64,000 bases of DNA from Chelativorans salis (lineage in GTDB: Bacteria; Pseudomonadota; Alphaproteobacteria; Rhizobiales; Rhizobiaceae), in the NCBI RefSeq assembly GCF_025336525.1, contig NZ_JAOCZP010000012.1:1-64000 (forward strand), given 5' to 3'. Made by a program: the position numbers and the translations under genes. Below, one piece after another: positions 1-8,932 of the stretch (position 1 is the stretch's first letter; every line of letters begins with the position of its first letter). The notes beneath the pieces were generated by a model. It did no database searches, was not told the DNA's origin, and saw only the letters and a program-made list of their open reading frames with translations.

Positions 1-1
1 C

Positions 2-211
2 TTCTCGCGCACGGACATGGTAACGGAAGTGCTGAAGATGACGCCCGCCAGGACCGAAAGGGCCGAGGCGGGCCTGACACGCGGCGTGCCGATGCGGCGC
101 CTGGCGGAGGTGGACGAGGTGGTGAAGGTCATCCTTTTCGCCGCCGAACCGGGCAACAGCTTCATGACCGGACAGGCGCTTGCCGTAGATGGGGGGATAA
201 CGGCGACCTGA
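2..211 (+). CDS. SDR family oxidoreductase, C-terminal part (partial)
   Basis: This is the last 69 codons of a gene that begins before the window; the frame is open from base 2. The visible protein has the usual end of a classical short-chain dehydrogenase/reductase: a threonine-aspartate-methionine turn after the active-site region, a GVPMRRLAEVDEVV segment, and the terminal FMTGQALAVDGGI motif that closes the Rossmann fold. The nucleotide-binding and catalytic YxxxK residues lie outside the window, so substrate and cofactor cannot be judged. A decayed HAD phosphatase follows directly, suggesting this was once the end of a sugar or polyol metabolism operon. Confidence 0.85.
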   Translation, partial: FSRTDMVTEVLKMTPARTERAEAGLTRGVPMRRLAEVDEVVKVILFAAEPGNSFMTGQALAVDGGITAT

Positions 212-469
212 CGGCTGCTAAAGCAATTCCAGGAAAAGAGGAAACCGCTTGGCCTGCTCTCCCATTTCGAGCTGCACATCTATAGCGCCACAATGGCGGC
301 GAACGGCAAGCCGGCGCCGGACCTTTTCCTCCACGCCTCAAACATGATGGGCGTGAAGCCGGCCAACTGCATTGTCGTTGAGGACAGCCCCGCCGGCCTC
401 AAGGCCGCATTCGAAACGGGCCCGATCGCATCTTTGATAACATGCGCCACCTGCCCGCCCTGTCGGTGA
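212..469 (+). pseudogene. HAD-family sugar phosphatase remnant
   Basis: The plus-strand frame continuing after the SDR stop has no start codon but encodes a clear piece of a HAD-IA hydrolase of the beta-phosphoglucomutase/sugar-phosphatase type. It contains the motif III lysine in NGKPAPDLFLHAS and motif IV in CIVVEDSPAGLKAA. After about base 425 the reading frame shifts: the neighbouring frame carries the expected continuation (IFDNMRHLPAL), while this frame runs to a stop at 467-469. The N-terminal half with the nucleophilic aspartate is absent. This is a truncated and frameshifted relic. Its exact boundaries are uncertain. Confidence 0.7.
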
Positions 470-537
470 TGCGCGGAAGGGATGAGTGGCGCGCACGTTC
501 CTACCCACCGCATCCTGAAGGACAAAAGCCACAATCA

Positions 538-3042
538 TCAGAGAGCTGGCGCGGAGATCTCGCAGATTAGCGGCTCGATCCCAGGATTGGGGAAGACGAA
601 GGGTGCGCCGTCGACGGATAACCCTCGCACATAATCGAGCGAAAGTGCCGCCCTGCCGGTGCGGGTGAGCGTCGCGCGCGTGGCGCCGGCGTCGAATGCG
701 AGGGAGGTGCCCGCTAGGGTTCTTGCGACGGCAGAGGCGTCGGCACCCGGCGGCAGTTCTCCCACCAGCGCCGCCCAGGCGGCCCTCGTCCCATACGCAC
801 GGTACTCGCGCCCGGCACCCGGCCCCTCCCTCACCGGCTTGATCGGCGCAGAGGCGGTAAAGGCGGCGAAGCCGCGGCCGGCGCGGAGGATGAGCCAATT
901 GTCTTTCAGAATACGTTCATCGAAGCCATCGTCGGGCGCATAAACGTGGCTAAAATTCACCCGCGGCGTCTCACCGAGGTCATAGAGCATGAGGGCTGCG
1001 TCCTCGTACTGTGCGACGCGTGGCATCACGCCATTGCCGGCCCAGTAGGAGGGGCGCTGGTGGCCCCAGGGATCATCCTCGCCGGGATGGTTGATCCAGG
1101 CGCGCGCGAAGGGATGATGCGCGAACAGGACGTCCAGCACGTGCTGCTGGTGTCCTTTGTGACCTGGCTGACCGTCGACCGAAATGGAAAGCTGCACGGA
1201 GGCGCGTTTGTAGAGGGCGAGTTTGGCTCCGCCATCGTAGCCTTGGACGTAGTGCGCCGTCAGCGCTGCGCCTTCCGGCGGCGAGACGTAGCGGGAAAGC
1301 CCCTCGGGCGGCGTATAGTCGCTCGCGGCGAACATCGGCAGCGCAGCGACGCCGTTGTTGAGCCAACCTTCACCGAAGACGACCGTGGCAAATGGGGAAA
1401 GTTCGGTGAGCGGGCCGGCGCGCAGCTCCTTGTCGTAGGCGCGGCCCATGGTGCCGGCCGACACACCGCCCAGCGTGTGCAGGGCGATCATAGTGAAGAG
1501 CCGGTCGAGAAGCTTCTCCGTGCGTGCCCTAAGCTCGCCGTCCGCCCAATACTGGAGTGCCATCAGGCCGATGAAGTCGATCGGATAGTAGGCGGCAGAA
1601 TTCCATTCCGCGAGGCCGTGCGCCTCCACAGAATCGAACCATTTGCTGAGGCGCTCGGTGGCGAGTGCAGCCTGTTCACGGCCGGTGCGGCCGGAGGCGG
1701 TGAAGGTGTCGCCGGGGAAAAGTCGTCCCGCCATATATTGCGAAACGTGGAAGCACAGCACGTGGTTCTCGCTCCAGAACCACATGACGTCGTTGCCCGG
1801 CTCGTCCACCCAGTAGCGGTACTCTAGGACGGAGCGGCGAATGCGCTTGGCAAGCTCTGTCGGCAGCTGGTCGTTGTAGGCGCCATAGAGCCAAAGCAGC
1901 GGCACCATGACGAAATCGGAGCAGTCGCGCCGCTCCTCGATCATGGCCAACGTGTCGAGGATGATCGCTTCCAGAGTCTGATCGGACGCAGCACCGGTCG
2001 CCAACATTGCGAGCGCCCGCCCGGCGCGGAGATCGCCATGAGCGGCGGCGAAGGACAGTGCCTCGCGCTTGCGGGATTGCAGGTCGGGGGCGTGCGGTGG
2101 CGGTGTCGTCTGTCGCAGGAGAGCAAAACCGATATGCCGCTCCACACGCGCATCGCCGATTTCGAAGGTGAGGTCGAGCGGATGATAGGCATCGGGCAGC
2201 CCGTCGATGCCCGCGAGCGCCACGCGGTCGGTTCCCGCCTTCAGCACCGCCTCTGCCGTGAAGAGAGGCGGCTTGTGGCGCATATGGACGCTTTGCTGGA
2301 CGCGACCGGTGATTGTCACGTCGGTCGTTGCCGGCTGGTCGAAGGCGAGCACCAATTCGCCGCCGGTGAAGAATTCGTGCTCGGGGCGGACGCTTTTGGC
2401 GAGGGCCATCAGGGTGGCCATGTCCGCCTCGCTCGCCCCGCCCGGCACGCTCGACTGGAGCGCCTCGCCTGAGAGCGATGTGAGCTCGACATACCAGTTG
2501 GTGTCGCGCTCGGCTAAATCCTCCGTCAGCATGACGACTTCGCTGCCACCCGGCTTTAGCGGCAGTGCGATCTCTATCGTATGTTCGGTGTTTCGGGTGA
2601 AGGGCTCGAACTTCGCCGCAAGTTTGCCGTCCACCCAGATGTGGATCCCGCCGCAGGTGGCAAGCCGGAACCGGTAGTCCCCGCCCTCGGGCGGGACCAG
2701 AAAGCTACGGCACCAGCGGGCAAGCCGCGTCGGGCGGTGCCAGAAGCCGGAAAATTCCAGCCGCCGGTTGAAGCCTGGGAGATTGATGCTTTCCACGGGC
2801 CAATCAGTCTCGAGCCTCACTTCGCGAACCTTCACCTCGGCCCACCAGGCGAGGCGGCAGGGCAGGTCTCCCACATCGACAAACCCGTTGATGAAGCGGT
2901 AATTGACGCGGTCGGCGGCGGGGGCGGCAGTGCCTGGATAGTAGGCCGCCTCGAGCGGCGAAACCTCCCAGGTGGTCACCGTCTCTCCGGGACCCACGGG
3001 GAAGGAGGCCATGCCGTCCCTGCCCTTCGCGAGCGCGCTCAC
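538..3042 (-). CDS. 834-aa protein of unknown family in the mannosidase/ABC operon
   Basis: I do not recognise the family. The start overlaps the stop of the upstream HAD-fusion gene by ATGA, so the two are translationally coupled and it is the last gene of the operon. Residues about 50-200 look like a beta-rich carbohydrate-binding segment: WHRPTRLARWCRSF, then GGIHIWVDGKLAAKFEP, which resembles PA14-like sugar-binding modules. The middle (about 320-560) is helical and Trp/Tyr-rich, as in alpha/alpha-toroid glycosidases or lyases. The last 250 residues look beta-rich (GQPGHKGHQQHVLDVLF). No signal peptide is seen, so it is probably cytoplasmic. A glycoside hydrolase or polysaccharide lyase acting on the imported substrate is the best guess, from context only. 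Confidence 0.8.
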   Translation of the reverse strand: MSALAKGRDGMASFPVGPGETVTTWEVSPLEAAYYPGTAAPAADRVNYRFINGFVDVGDLPCRLAWWAEVKVREVRLETDWPVESINLPGFNRRLEFSGFWHRPTRLARWCRSFLVPPEGGDYRFRLATCGGIHIWVDGKLAAKFEPFTRNTEHTIEIALPLKPGGSEVVMLTEDLAERDTNWYVELTSLSGEALQSSVPGGASEADMATLMALAKSVRPEHEFFTGGELVLAFDQPATTDVTITGRVQQSVHMRHKPPLFTAEAVLKAGTDRVALAGIDGLPDAYHPLDLTFEIGDARVERHIGFALLRQTTPPPHAPDLQSRKREALSFAAAHGDLRAGRALAMLATGAASDQTLEAIILDTLAMIEERRDCSDFVMVPLLWLYGAYNDQLPTELAKRIRRSVLEYRYWVDEPGNDVMWFWSENHVLCFHVSQYMAGRLFPGDTFTASGRTGREQAALATERLSKWFDSVEAHGLAEWNSAAYYPIDFIGLMALQYWADGELRARTEKLLDRLFTMIALHTLGGVSAGTMGRAYDKELRAGPLTELSPFATVVFGEGWLNNGVAALPMFAASDYTPPEGLSRYVSPPEGAALTAHYVQGYDGGAKLALYKRASVQLSISVDGQPGHKGHQQHVLDVLFAHHPFARAWINHPGEDDPWGHQRPSYWAGNGVMPRVAQYEDAALMLYDLGETPRVNFSHVYAPDDGFDERILKDNWLILRAGRGFAAFTASAPIKPVREGPGAGREYRAYGTRAAWAALVGELPPGADASAVARTLAGTSLAFDAGATRATLTRTGRAALSLDYVRGLSVDGAPFVFPNPGIEPLICEISAPAL

Positions 3043-4333
3043 GCTTCGGCTCCTCCAGCTTTGGGACGTTCCGCCAGAACTTCTTGCTGCATAGCCGCTT
3101 CGATCTCGTGAAGCAGGGGGGGGACGTCTGCCGGTGTGAAGACCGAAAAGTCGGGCCGCTCGCCGTCTTCGGCAGGCTCGTGCGTACGCCGGCGCGACCA
3201 GCCGAAGAAGATGCTGGTAATTCTGAAGGCGTTGGCACCCTTGATGTCGCGGGAGAGATTGTTGCCAATCATCACCGTCGATCCGGCTTGCGCCTTTTCG
3301 AGACCGAGCTGTTCGAAAGCGGCGGCGTACATTTTCGGCGACGGCTTCGGTTCGCCCACGTCACCGGAAATGATGTGCGCGTCGAAAAGGTCCCAGAGGC
3401 CAGCCGGCTTCAGGATGTTCTCGAAGGTTTCGCGCGGACCGTCGGCGACAAGCGCGAGGCGGTAGCCGGCTGCCGCCACCTGGCGCACCATTTCCCCTGC
3501 CCCAGGGATAAGCTCCGCACGCACCACTACCTCGCTGCCCGGCAGCTTCTCCTCGGTCGCTTCGTCGGCGATTGTATCGCCGCAATCGAACAGGACGGCA
3601 CGGATGTGGGGGATGTCTTGCGGAAGCCGGACGATCAAGCTGGCGATCCGCGCTGGTATCCAGCGTTCAAGAATGCCCCACGGGACGAGAGAGACGCCCT
3701 GCCCTTGGTCACTGTTCCCGGTAAACGCAAAAGAGGGCTCGAAGGCGTCCGCCTTCATCTTGAGCTTGGCCAGCCTGTGGTCGAAGGCGGTGGGCGTGAT
3801 CCTCCCACTTGTCGCGAAGACATTGCCGAGGTGCACGCCTTCCCATGCGGAGAGTTCGTTGCACAGCGCGGAGAGCAGCCGCCCGGTCTTTTCCTTCATC
3901 TCGGCGGGATCGACCCAATGAGCGTGCTTGCCGGCTTCGGCATAAAGCACCGGCCGCGATCCTTGCATGCGGCAGAGCCCGCCATCTATGGTCATTTCGA
4001 GGCGCTTGCCGTGGCGGGAGGCTTCCACCCGGATGACCTTGCCAATCTCGTCTAGATAGACCCACACATGCTCCAGGTCGTACATGTGCTGGATGTCCCA
4101 GTCATACCAGACGGCATATTCGATGGCCGGGCCGCCAAGCGGCCTGACCTGGAATTTCGAGGAGGGCGACTGGCCTGGCTCCCGGAATATCGTGTAGCCC
4201 ATGGCGAGCGGCGGATAGGGCTCGGCCTGGTCGAGCATCAGGAGAGGCGTGTGAGCGCGCGCTATGGCGTGGTCGGCGCCGTGCGCGCCGGCGTCCAATT
4301 CCTCAAGCTCACCCTTGAAGGCGAGGGCCACCG

Positions 4334-4337
<4 letters not shown>
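3039..4337 (-). CDS. Unknown N-terminal domain fused to HAD-family hydrolase
   Basis: 432-aa protein. The ATG at 4337 overlaps the stop of the preceding ATPase gene by ATGA, which fixes the start; a longer open frame to 4430 is not needed. Residues 1-240 form a domain I cannot assign, rich in aromatic residues ([20 protein letters not shown]). Residues about 245-420 are a HAD hydrolase. Motif I is FDCGDT (Asp251 nucleophile, Asp254), motif II lies near residue 297 (LVADGP), motif III is Lys331 in EPKPSPKMY, and motif IV is [11 protein letters not shown] around 358-368. All catalytic elements are present, so it is probably an active phosphatase. The fused domain and operon suggest a phosphosugar or glycoside substrate, but that is inference. 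Confidence 0.85.
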
Positions 4338-5373
<1,036 letters not shown>

Positions 5374-5377
<4 letters not shown>

Positions 5378-6414
5378 AGCACCACCTCCTCCGGCAGTTC
5401 TCCGGCAAGATGGCAGCGTGCGGACTGATCATCCGGGAACCGCTTCACGTCGGGCGCATAGACGTCGCAGCGCCCGGCGACCGAATAGGCGCAGCGCGGG
5501 TGGAATGAGCAGCCGCGCGGTGCGTTGAAGGGGTCCGGCACCATGCCGGGGATGGTTTTGAGCCGATGCACCGGCGCCTGGCCGAGCCGCGGGATCGATT
5601 GCAACAGCGCGCGCGTGTAGGGGTGCTTGGGCTGGTAGAAGATGTCGTCGACGCTGCCGGTCTCGACGATGCGCCCGAGATACATCACCGCCACGCGGTC
5701 CGCGATGTCGGCCACCACGCCGAAATTGTGGGTGATGAAGACGATGGCCATACCCATTTCCTCTTGAAGAGACTTCAGGAGTTCGAGGATCTGGGCTTCG
5801 GTGGTGACATCAAGCGCGGTGGTCGGCTCGTCGGCGATGAGCAATGCCGGGTCGCAGGAAAGCGCCAGCGCGATCATCGCCCGCTGACGCATGCCGCCGG
5901 AAAGCTGGTGCGGGTAGCGGTCGACCATCTCGGAGGGCTTCGGCAACTGCACTTTCTCCAGAAGCTCGATGGCGCGGGCGCGGGCGGCCTCCTTGCCGAC
6001 GCGCTTGTGCAGCATCACCGTGCGCATGATCTGCGTGCCGATGGAGTGCACTGGTGAGAGCGCGGTCATCGGCTCCTGGAAGATCATGCCGATATGCCCG
6101 CCGCGCAGCTCGCGCATCTTGCGGCCGTCACGGGGGAGACTGGAAATCTCGACCTCCTTGCCCTGCTCGGGGCGGAAGCGGATGTGGCCGCTGGCCTGGA
6201 TCGCGTTCTTGGCCAGAAGCCGCATGATGGCGCGGGCCGTCACCGACTTGCCAGAGCCCGACTCGCCGACGATGCCGAGCACTTCGCCTCGGTCGACATG
6301 ATAGGAGACGCCGTTGACAGCCTTCACGAGCCCCTCGCGCATGGAGAAGTGCACGTGAACGTCATCGAGCTCGAGGAGGCGTTCGGGAGGCATGGGGGTT
6401 GTGTCTATCGTCAT
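5374..6414 (-). CDS. Dipeptide/oligopeptide-type ABC transporter ATP-binding protein (DppD/OppD-like)
   Basis: 346-aa ATPase, first of the pair. The ATG at 6414 is chosen because it sits 4-5 bases after a strong GAGGAGG ribosome-binding site and just after the permease stop; the frame stays open further upstream but that stretch is the shadow of the permease gene. Walker A is [14 protein letters not shown], the signature is [15 protein letters not shown], and Walker B is [12 protein letters not shown]. The C-terminal cysteine-containing oligopeptide domain is present ([15 protein letters not shown]). Its stop overlaps the start of the next ATPase gene by ATGA. Cytoplasmic, associated with the two permeases encoded just upstream. 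Confidence 0.93.
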
Positions 6415-6425
6415 TGCTTGCCTCC

Positions 6426-7562
6426 TCACCGGCCGTAGGGGTCGGCTGCGTCGCGCAGGCCGTCGCCCATGAAGTTGAAGGCGAGCACGACGAGCACCAC
6501 CGCGGCACCCGGCGCGAGCAGCCAGGGCGCGAGCGAAATGGTGCGCAGATTCTGCGCTTCCTGGAGAAGCACGCCCCAGCTCACGACGGGCGGGCGGAGC
6601 CCCAGGCCAAGGAAGGAAAGCGCCGTCTCGCCAAGGATCATCTCCGGGACGGCGAGCGTCATGGCGGCGATGATGTAGCTCGTCATGGCGGGCAGCATGT
6701 GTTTCGTGATGACGCGGTATTCGGAAGCGCCGGCAAGGCGCGCGGCGAGAACGTAGTCCTCCGTCTTCAACGAAAAGAAACGCCCGCGCACTACGCGTGC
6801 CAGATGCGTCCAGCCGATCAGCGACAGGATGATGGTGATCAGGACATAGACGAAGAGTGGATCCCACGCGATGGGGAGTGCGGCGGCAAGCCCCATCCAC
6901 AGGGGGATGGTGGGGATCGAGCGGATGAACTCCATCAGGCGCTGGATTCCCGCGTCCAGCCAGCCGCCGTAATAGCCAGAGATGGCGCCCAGCGCTAGGC
7001 CGAGCACGAAGGAGAAGGCGACGCCGACGAGACCTGCGGAGAGGGTGACGCGGGCGCCGTAGAGCAGCCGCGTGAAGAGGTCGCGGCCGAGCGAATCCGT
7101 GCCGAGCAGGTTGACCCGCTGTCGCCGGTGCTCGACGCCGAACAGGTGCAGGTCCGTCGAGAAAAGTCCGAGGAGGTGATAGGTCTCGCCGCGTACGAAC
7201 GAGCGGATCGGGAGGATTTCGTCATGGTCTGGCTCGTAGGTGACGCGTGCGGTCTCCGGGTCGCGTGTGCGCTTGAGCGCATAGACGAACGGCCCCTTGA
7301 ACGCGCCCTCGTGGAAAAAATGGATCGCGCGCGGCGGCGAGAATGTGTTGAGCCGGTCGATTGAGGACGGTGTGTAGGGCGAGATGAAATCGGCGAAGAT
7401 CGCCGCCACGCACAGAAGCACGAGGAAGATGAGCGAGGTGAGCGCCAGCTTGTGCTGGCGGAAGCGCCACCAGATCAGTGTCCAGGGTTTGGCGGTATAG
7501 AGCTGCTCCTCGCGGCCGGGCGCGGTCTCGGTGACGGGAGCTTCCAATGTCTCGATGGCCAT
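6426..7562 (-). CDS. ABC transporter permease (DppC/OppC-like)
   Basis: 378-aa inner-membrane permease. The start at 7562 (MAIETLEAP) follows the preceding permease stop by 11 bases; an upstream extension in the same frame overlaps that gene and is not credible. A cytoplasmic N-terminus is followed by a first membrane helix (LALTSLIFLVLLCVAAIF), a large periplasmic segment of about 120 residues, and then five hydrophobic segments of the binding-protein-dependent permease domain. The EAA loop, which contacts the ATPase, is around LAARLAGASEYRVITKHMLP. The long insertion between helix 1 and the core, including the GTDSLGRDLFTRLLYGARV stretch, is typical of OppC/DppC. Confidence 0.92.
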   Translation of the reverse strand: MAIETLEAPVTETAPGREEQLYTAKPWTLIWWRFRQHKLALTSLIFLVLLCVAAIFADFISPYTPSSIDRLNTFSPPRAIHFFHEGAFKGPFVYALKRTRDPETARVTYEPDHDEILPIRSFVRGETYHLLGLFSTDLHLFGVEHRRQRVNLLGTDSLGRDLFTRLLYGARVTLSAGLVGVAFSFVLGLALGAISGYYGGWLDAGIQRLMEFIRSIPTIPLWMGLAAALPIAWDPLFVYVLITIILSLIGWTHLARVVRGRFFSLKTEDYVLAARLAGASEYRVITKHMLPAMTSYIIAAMTLAVPEMILGETALSFLGLGLRPPVVSWGVLLQEAQNLRTISLAPWLLAPGAAVVLVVLAFNFMGDGLRDAADPYGR

Positions 7563-7573
7563 GGGTCGATCCC

Positions 7574-8560
7574 TCACGAATACCGGATGCGCGGATCGGA
7601 CCACGCCAGAAGAACGTCGGAGACCAGCGTGCCGACAATCGTGAACACGCTGAGGATGAGGATGAAGCTGCCGGCCAGATACATGTCCTGCATCTTGAGC
7701 GCCTGGAGCAGAAGCGGACCGGTGGTCGGCAGGTTGAGCACCACCGCCGTGATCACGTCGCCGGAGAAGAGCGCCGGCAGGGCCCACCCGACGGTGGAGA
7801 TGAAGGGGTTCAGTGCCACGCGCACTGGGTAGCCCCAGACCACCTGGCGCTCGCTCAAGCCCTGTGCGTAGGCAGTCTCGACATAGGGCTTGCCCAGTTC
7901 GTCGAGCATGTTGGCGCGCATGACGCGGAGGAGGCCGGCCGCGCCGCCTGTGGCAAGGACCACCACCGGCACCCAGAGGTGGGAGAGGAGGTTGAGCACT
8001 TTGTCGATGGTCCAGGGTGCCGACTGATAGCGTGGCGACAAGAGCCCGCCGACATCCATGTTGAGCCAGGTGAAGCCGAGCCACATCAGGACGAGCGCCA
8101 GCAGGAAATCCGGTATGCCTTTGCCGAGGAAGCCGAAGATGGTGAAGATATAGTCGAAGAACGAATACTGCCGCGTTGCCGCATAGACGCCGATGGGAAT
8201 GGCGATGATCCAGGTAAAGACCATGGAGAGCGTCGAGATGGCGAGCGTCAGGCCGAGGCGATCCCAGATGAGGGAGGAGACCGGCGCGTTCCATTCGAGC
8301 GAATGGCCGAAATCGCCGCGGAAGACAATATTCGTGATCCAGCGCAAGTACTGCACCAGCACCGGATCGTTGAGCCCGAACTGCTCCCGAAGTGCCGCCT
8401 CCTGTACTTCGGTCAGGTACTCGCCGCCATGGCGGAGTTGTGCTGCATAGGAGGTAACATAGTCGCCGGGCGGAAGCTGGATGATGACGAAGGCGATGAA
8501 CGACACGAAGATGAGCGTCGGGATCGCCCAAAGGGTGCGTCTGACGATGTATCCGACCAT
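7574..8560 (-). CDS. ABC transporter permease (DppB/OppB-like)
   Basis: 328-aa inner-membrane permease starting MVGYIVRRTLWAIPTL, the usual beginning of DppB/OppB proteins. The ATG at 8560 is preferred over an in-frame TTG six codons earlier because the family starts here and GAGGGA lies about 11 bases upstream. The first transmembrane helix is followed by a periplasmic segment containing REQFGLNDPVLVQYLRW and GDFGHSL, a family hallmark, and then five more helices. The EAA-type loop is around ETAYAQGLSERQVVWGYPVR. It lies 372 bases after the binding-protein gene, a gap that holds a stem-loop and a dispersed repeat, and 11 bases before the second permease. Confidence 0.93.
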   Translation of the reverse strand: MVGYIVRRTLWAIPTLIFVSFIAFVIIQLPPGDYVTSYAAQLRHGGEYLTEVQEAALREQFGLNDPVLVQYLRWITNIVFRGDFGHSLEWNAPVSSLIWDRLGLTLAISTLSMVFTWIIAIPIGVYAATRQYSFFDYIFTIFGFLGKGIPDFLLALVLMWLGFTWLNMDVGGLLSPRYQSAPWTIDKVLNLLSHLWVPVVVLATGGAAGLLRVMRANMLDELGKPYVETAYAQGLSERQVVWGYPVRVALNPFISTVGWALPALFSGDVITAVVLNLPTTGPLLLQALKMQDMYLAGSFILILSVFTIVGTLVSDVLLAWSDPRIRYS

Positions 8561-8638
8561 ATCCTTCGCTTCCCTCAATTATTTGTCAGCCGGAGAAACC
8601 GCAGCCAGAGCGTGGCACCTGATGGGCATGCATCCCGC

Positions 8639-8850
8639 CCTCGCCCTTCGAAAAGCTCAGCATGGGGGCTGGCGTTCGTGCCCGCTCTCGAACATCGAGG
8701 CTTGAACGATGCCGGGGTGGCTTTGCCGCCATGGTCGACCCTCCGGTAGGCTTAAGCCCACCATCAGGGCTGGCGTGAGAGCTCGACGTCGCAGGCTGTA
8801 CAGCCCGGCCATGCCTCCGTTCTCATCGTGAGCTTGTCGAAGGACGAGGG
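8639..8850. repeat. Pair of inverted copies of a short dispersed repeat
   Basis: Plus-strand bases 8639-8666 read ccctcgcccttcgaaaagct followed by cagcatgg. The minus strand of 8822-8850 reads ccctcgtccttcgacaagct followed by cacgatga. The two are clearly related and face each other about 155 bases apart. The core CTTCGACAAGCTCA resembles intergenic dispersed repeats common in proteobacterial genomes. Whether it has a function here is unknown. Confidence 0.5.
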
Positions 8851-8888
8851 CACGACCTTTCGGTTCCACCTGATATCTATCCCGTTTT

Positions 8889-8922
8889 GCTCCGGGAAAG
8901 ACAGCCACGCCTCTCCCGGAGC
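8889..8922 (-). terminator. Stem-loop after the solute-binding-protein gene
   Basis: Arms GCTCCGGGA (8889-8897) and TCCCGGAGC (8914-8922) are perfectly complementary over 9 bp with a 16-base loop, starting 11 bases past the binding-protein stop. There is no clear U-tract, so it is more likely an RNA-stabilising or attenuating hairpin that keeps the upstream binding-protein mRNA abundant than a full terminator. Confidence 0.5.
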
Positions 8923-8932
8923 GGGATTAAGC

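Larger units (their letters stand above)
8561..8932. other. Intergenic gap between binding-protein and permease genes
   Basis: No gene is supported here. The gap contains the stem-loop at 8889-8922 next to the binding-protein stop, and two inverted copies of a short dispersed repeat (8639-8666 and 8822-8850). A long gap with a hairpin at this place is common in importer operons where the binding protein must be made in excess over the membrane components. Confidence 0.6.

Noticed and set aside
946-1827. 293-aa plus-strand open frame
   Set aside because: Lies antisense inside the 834-aa minus-strand gene; composition is that of a shadow frame in GC-rich DNA and no family is recognisable.
7563-8531. 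Extended N-terminus for the DppC-like permease
   Set aside because: The extension is a shadow of the upstream permease gene; the family start is at 7562.
7547-8749. 400-aa plus-strand open frame across the permease gene
   Set aside because: Antisense to a clear DppB-type permease; no domain or start signal.
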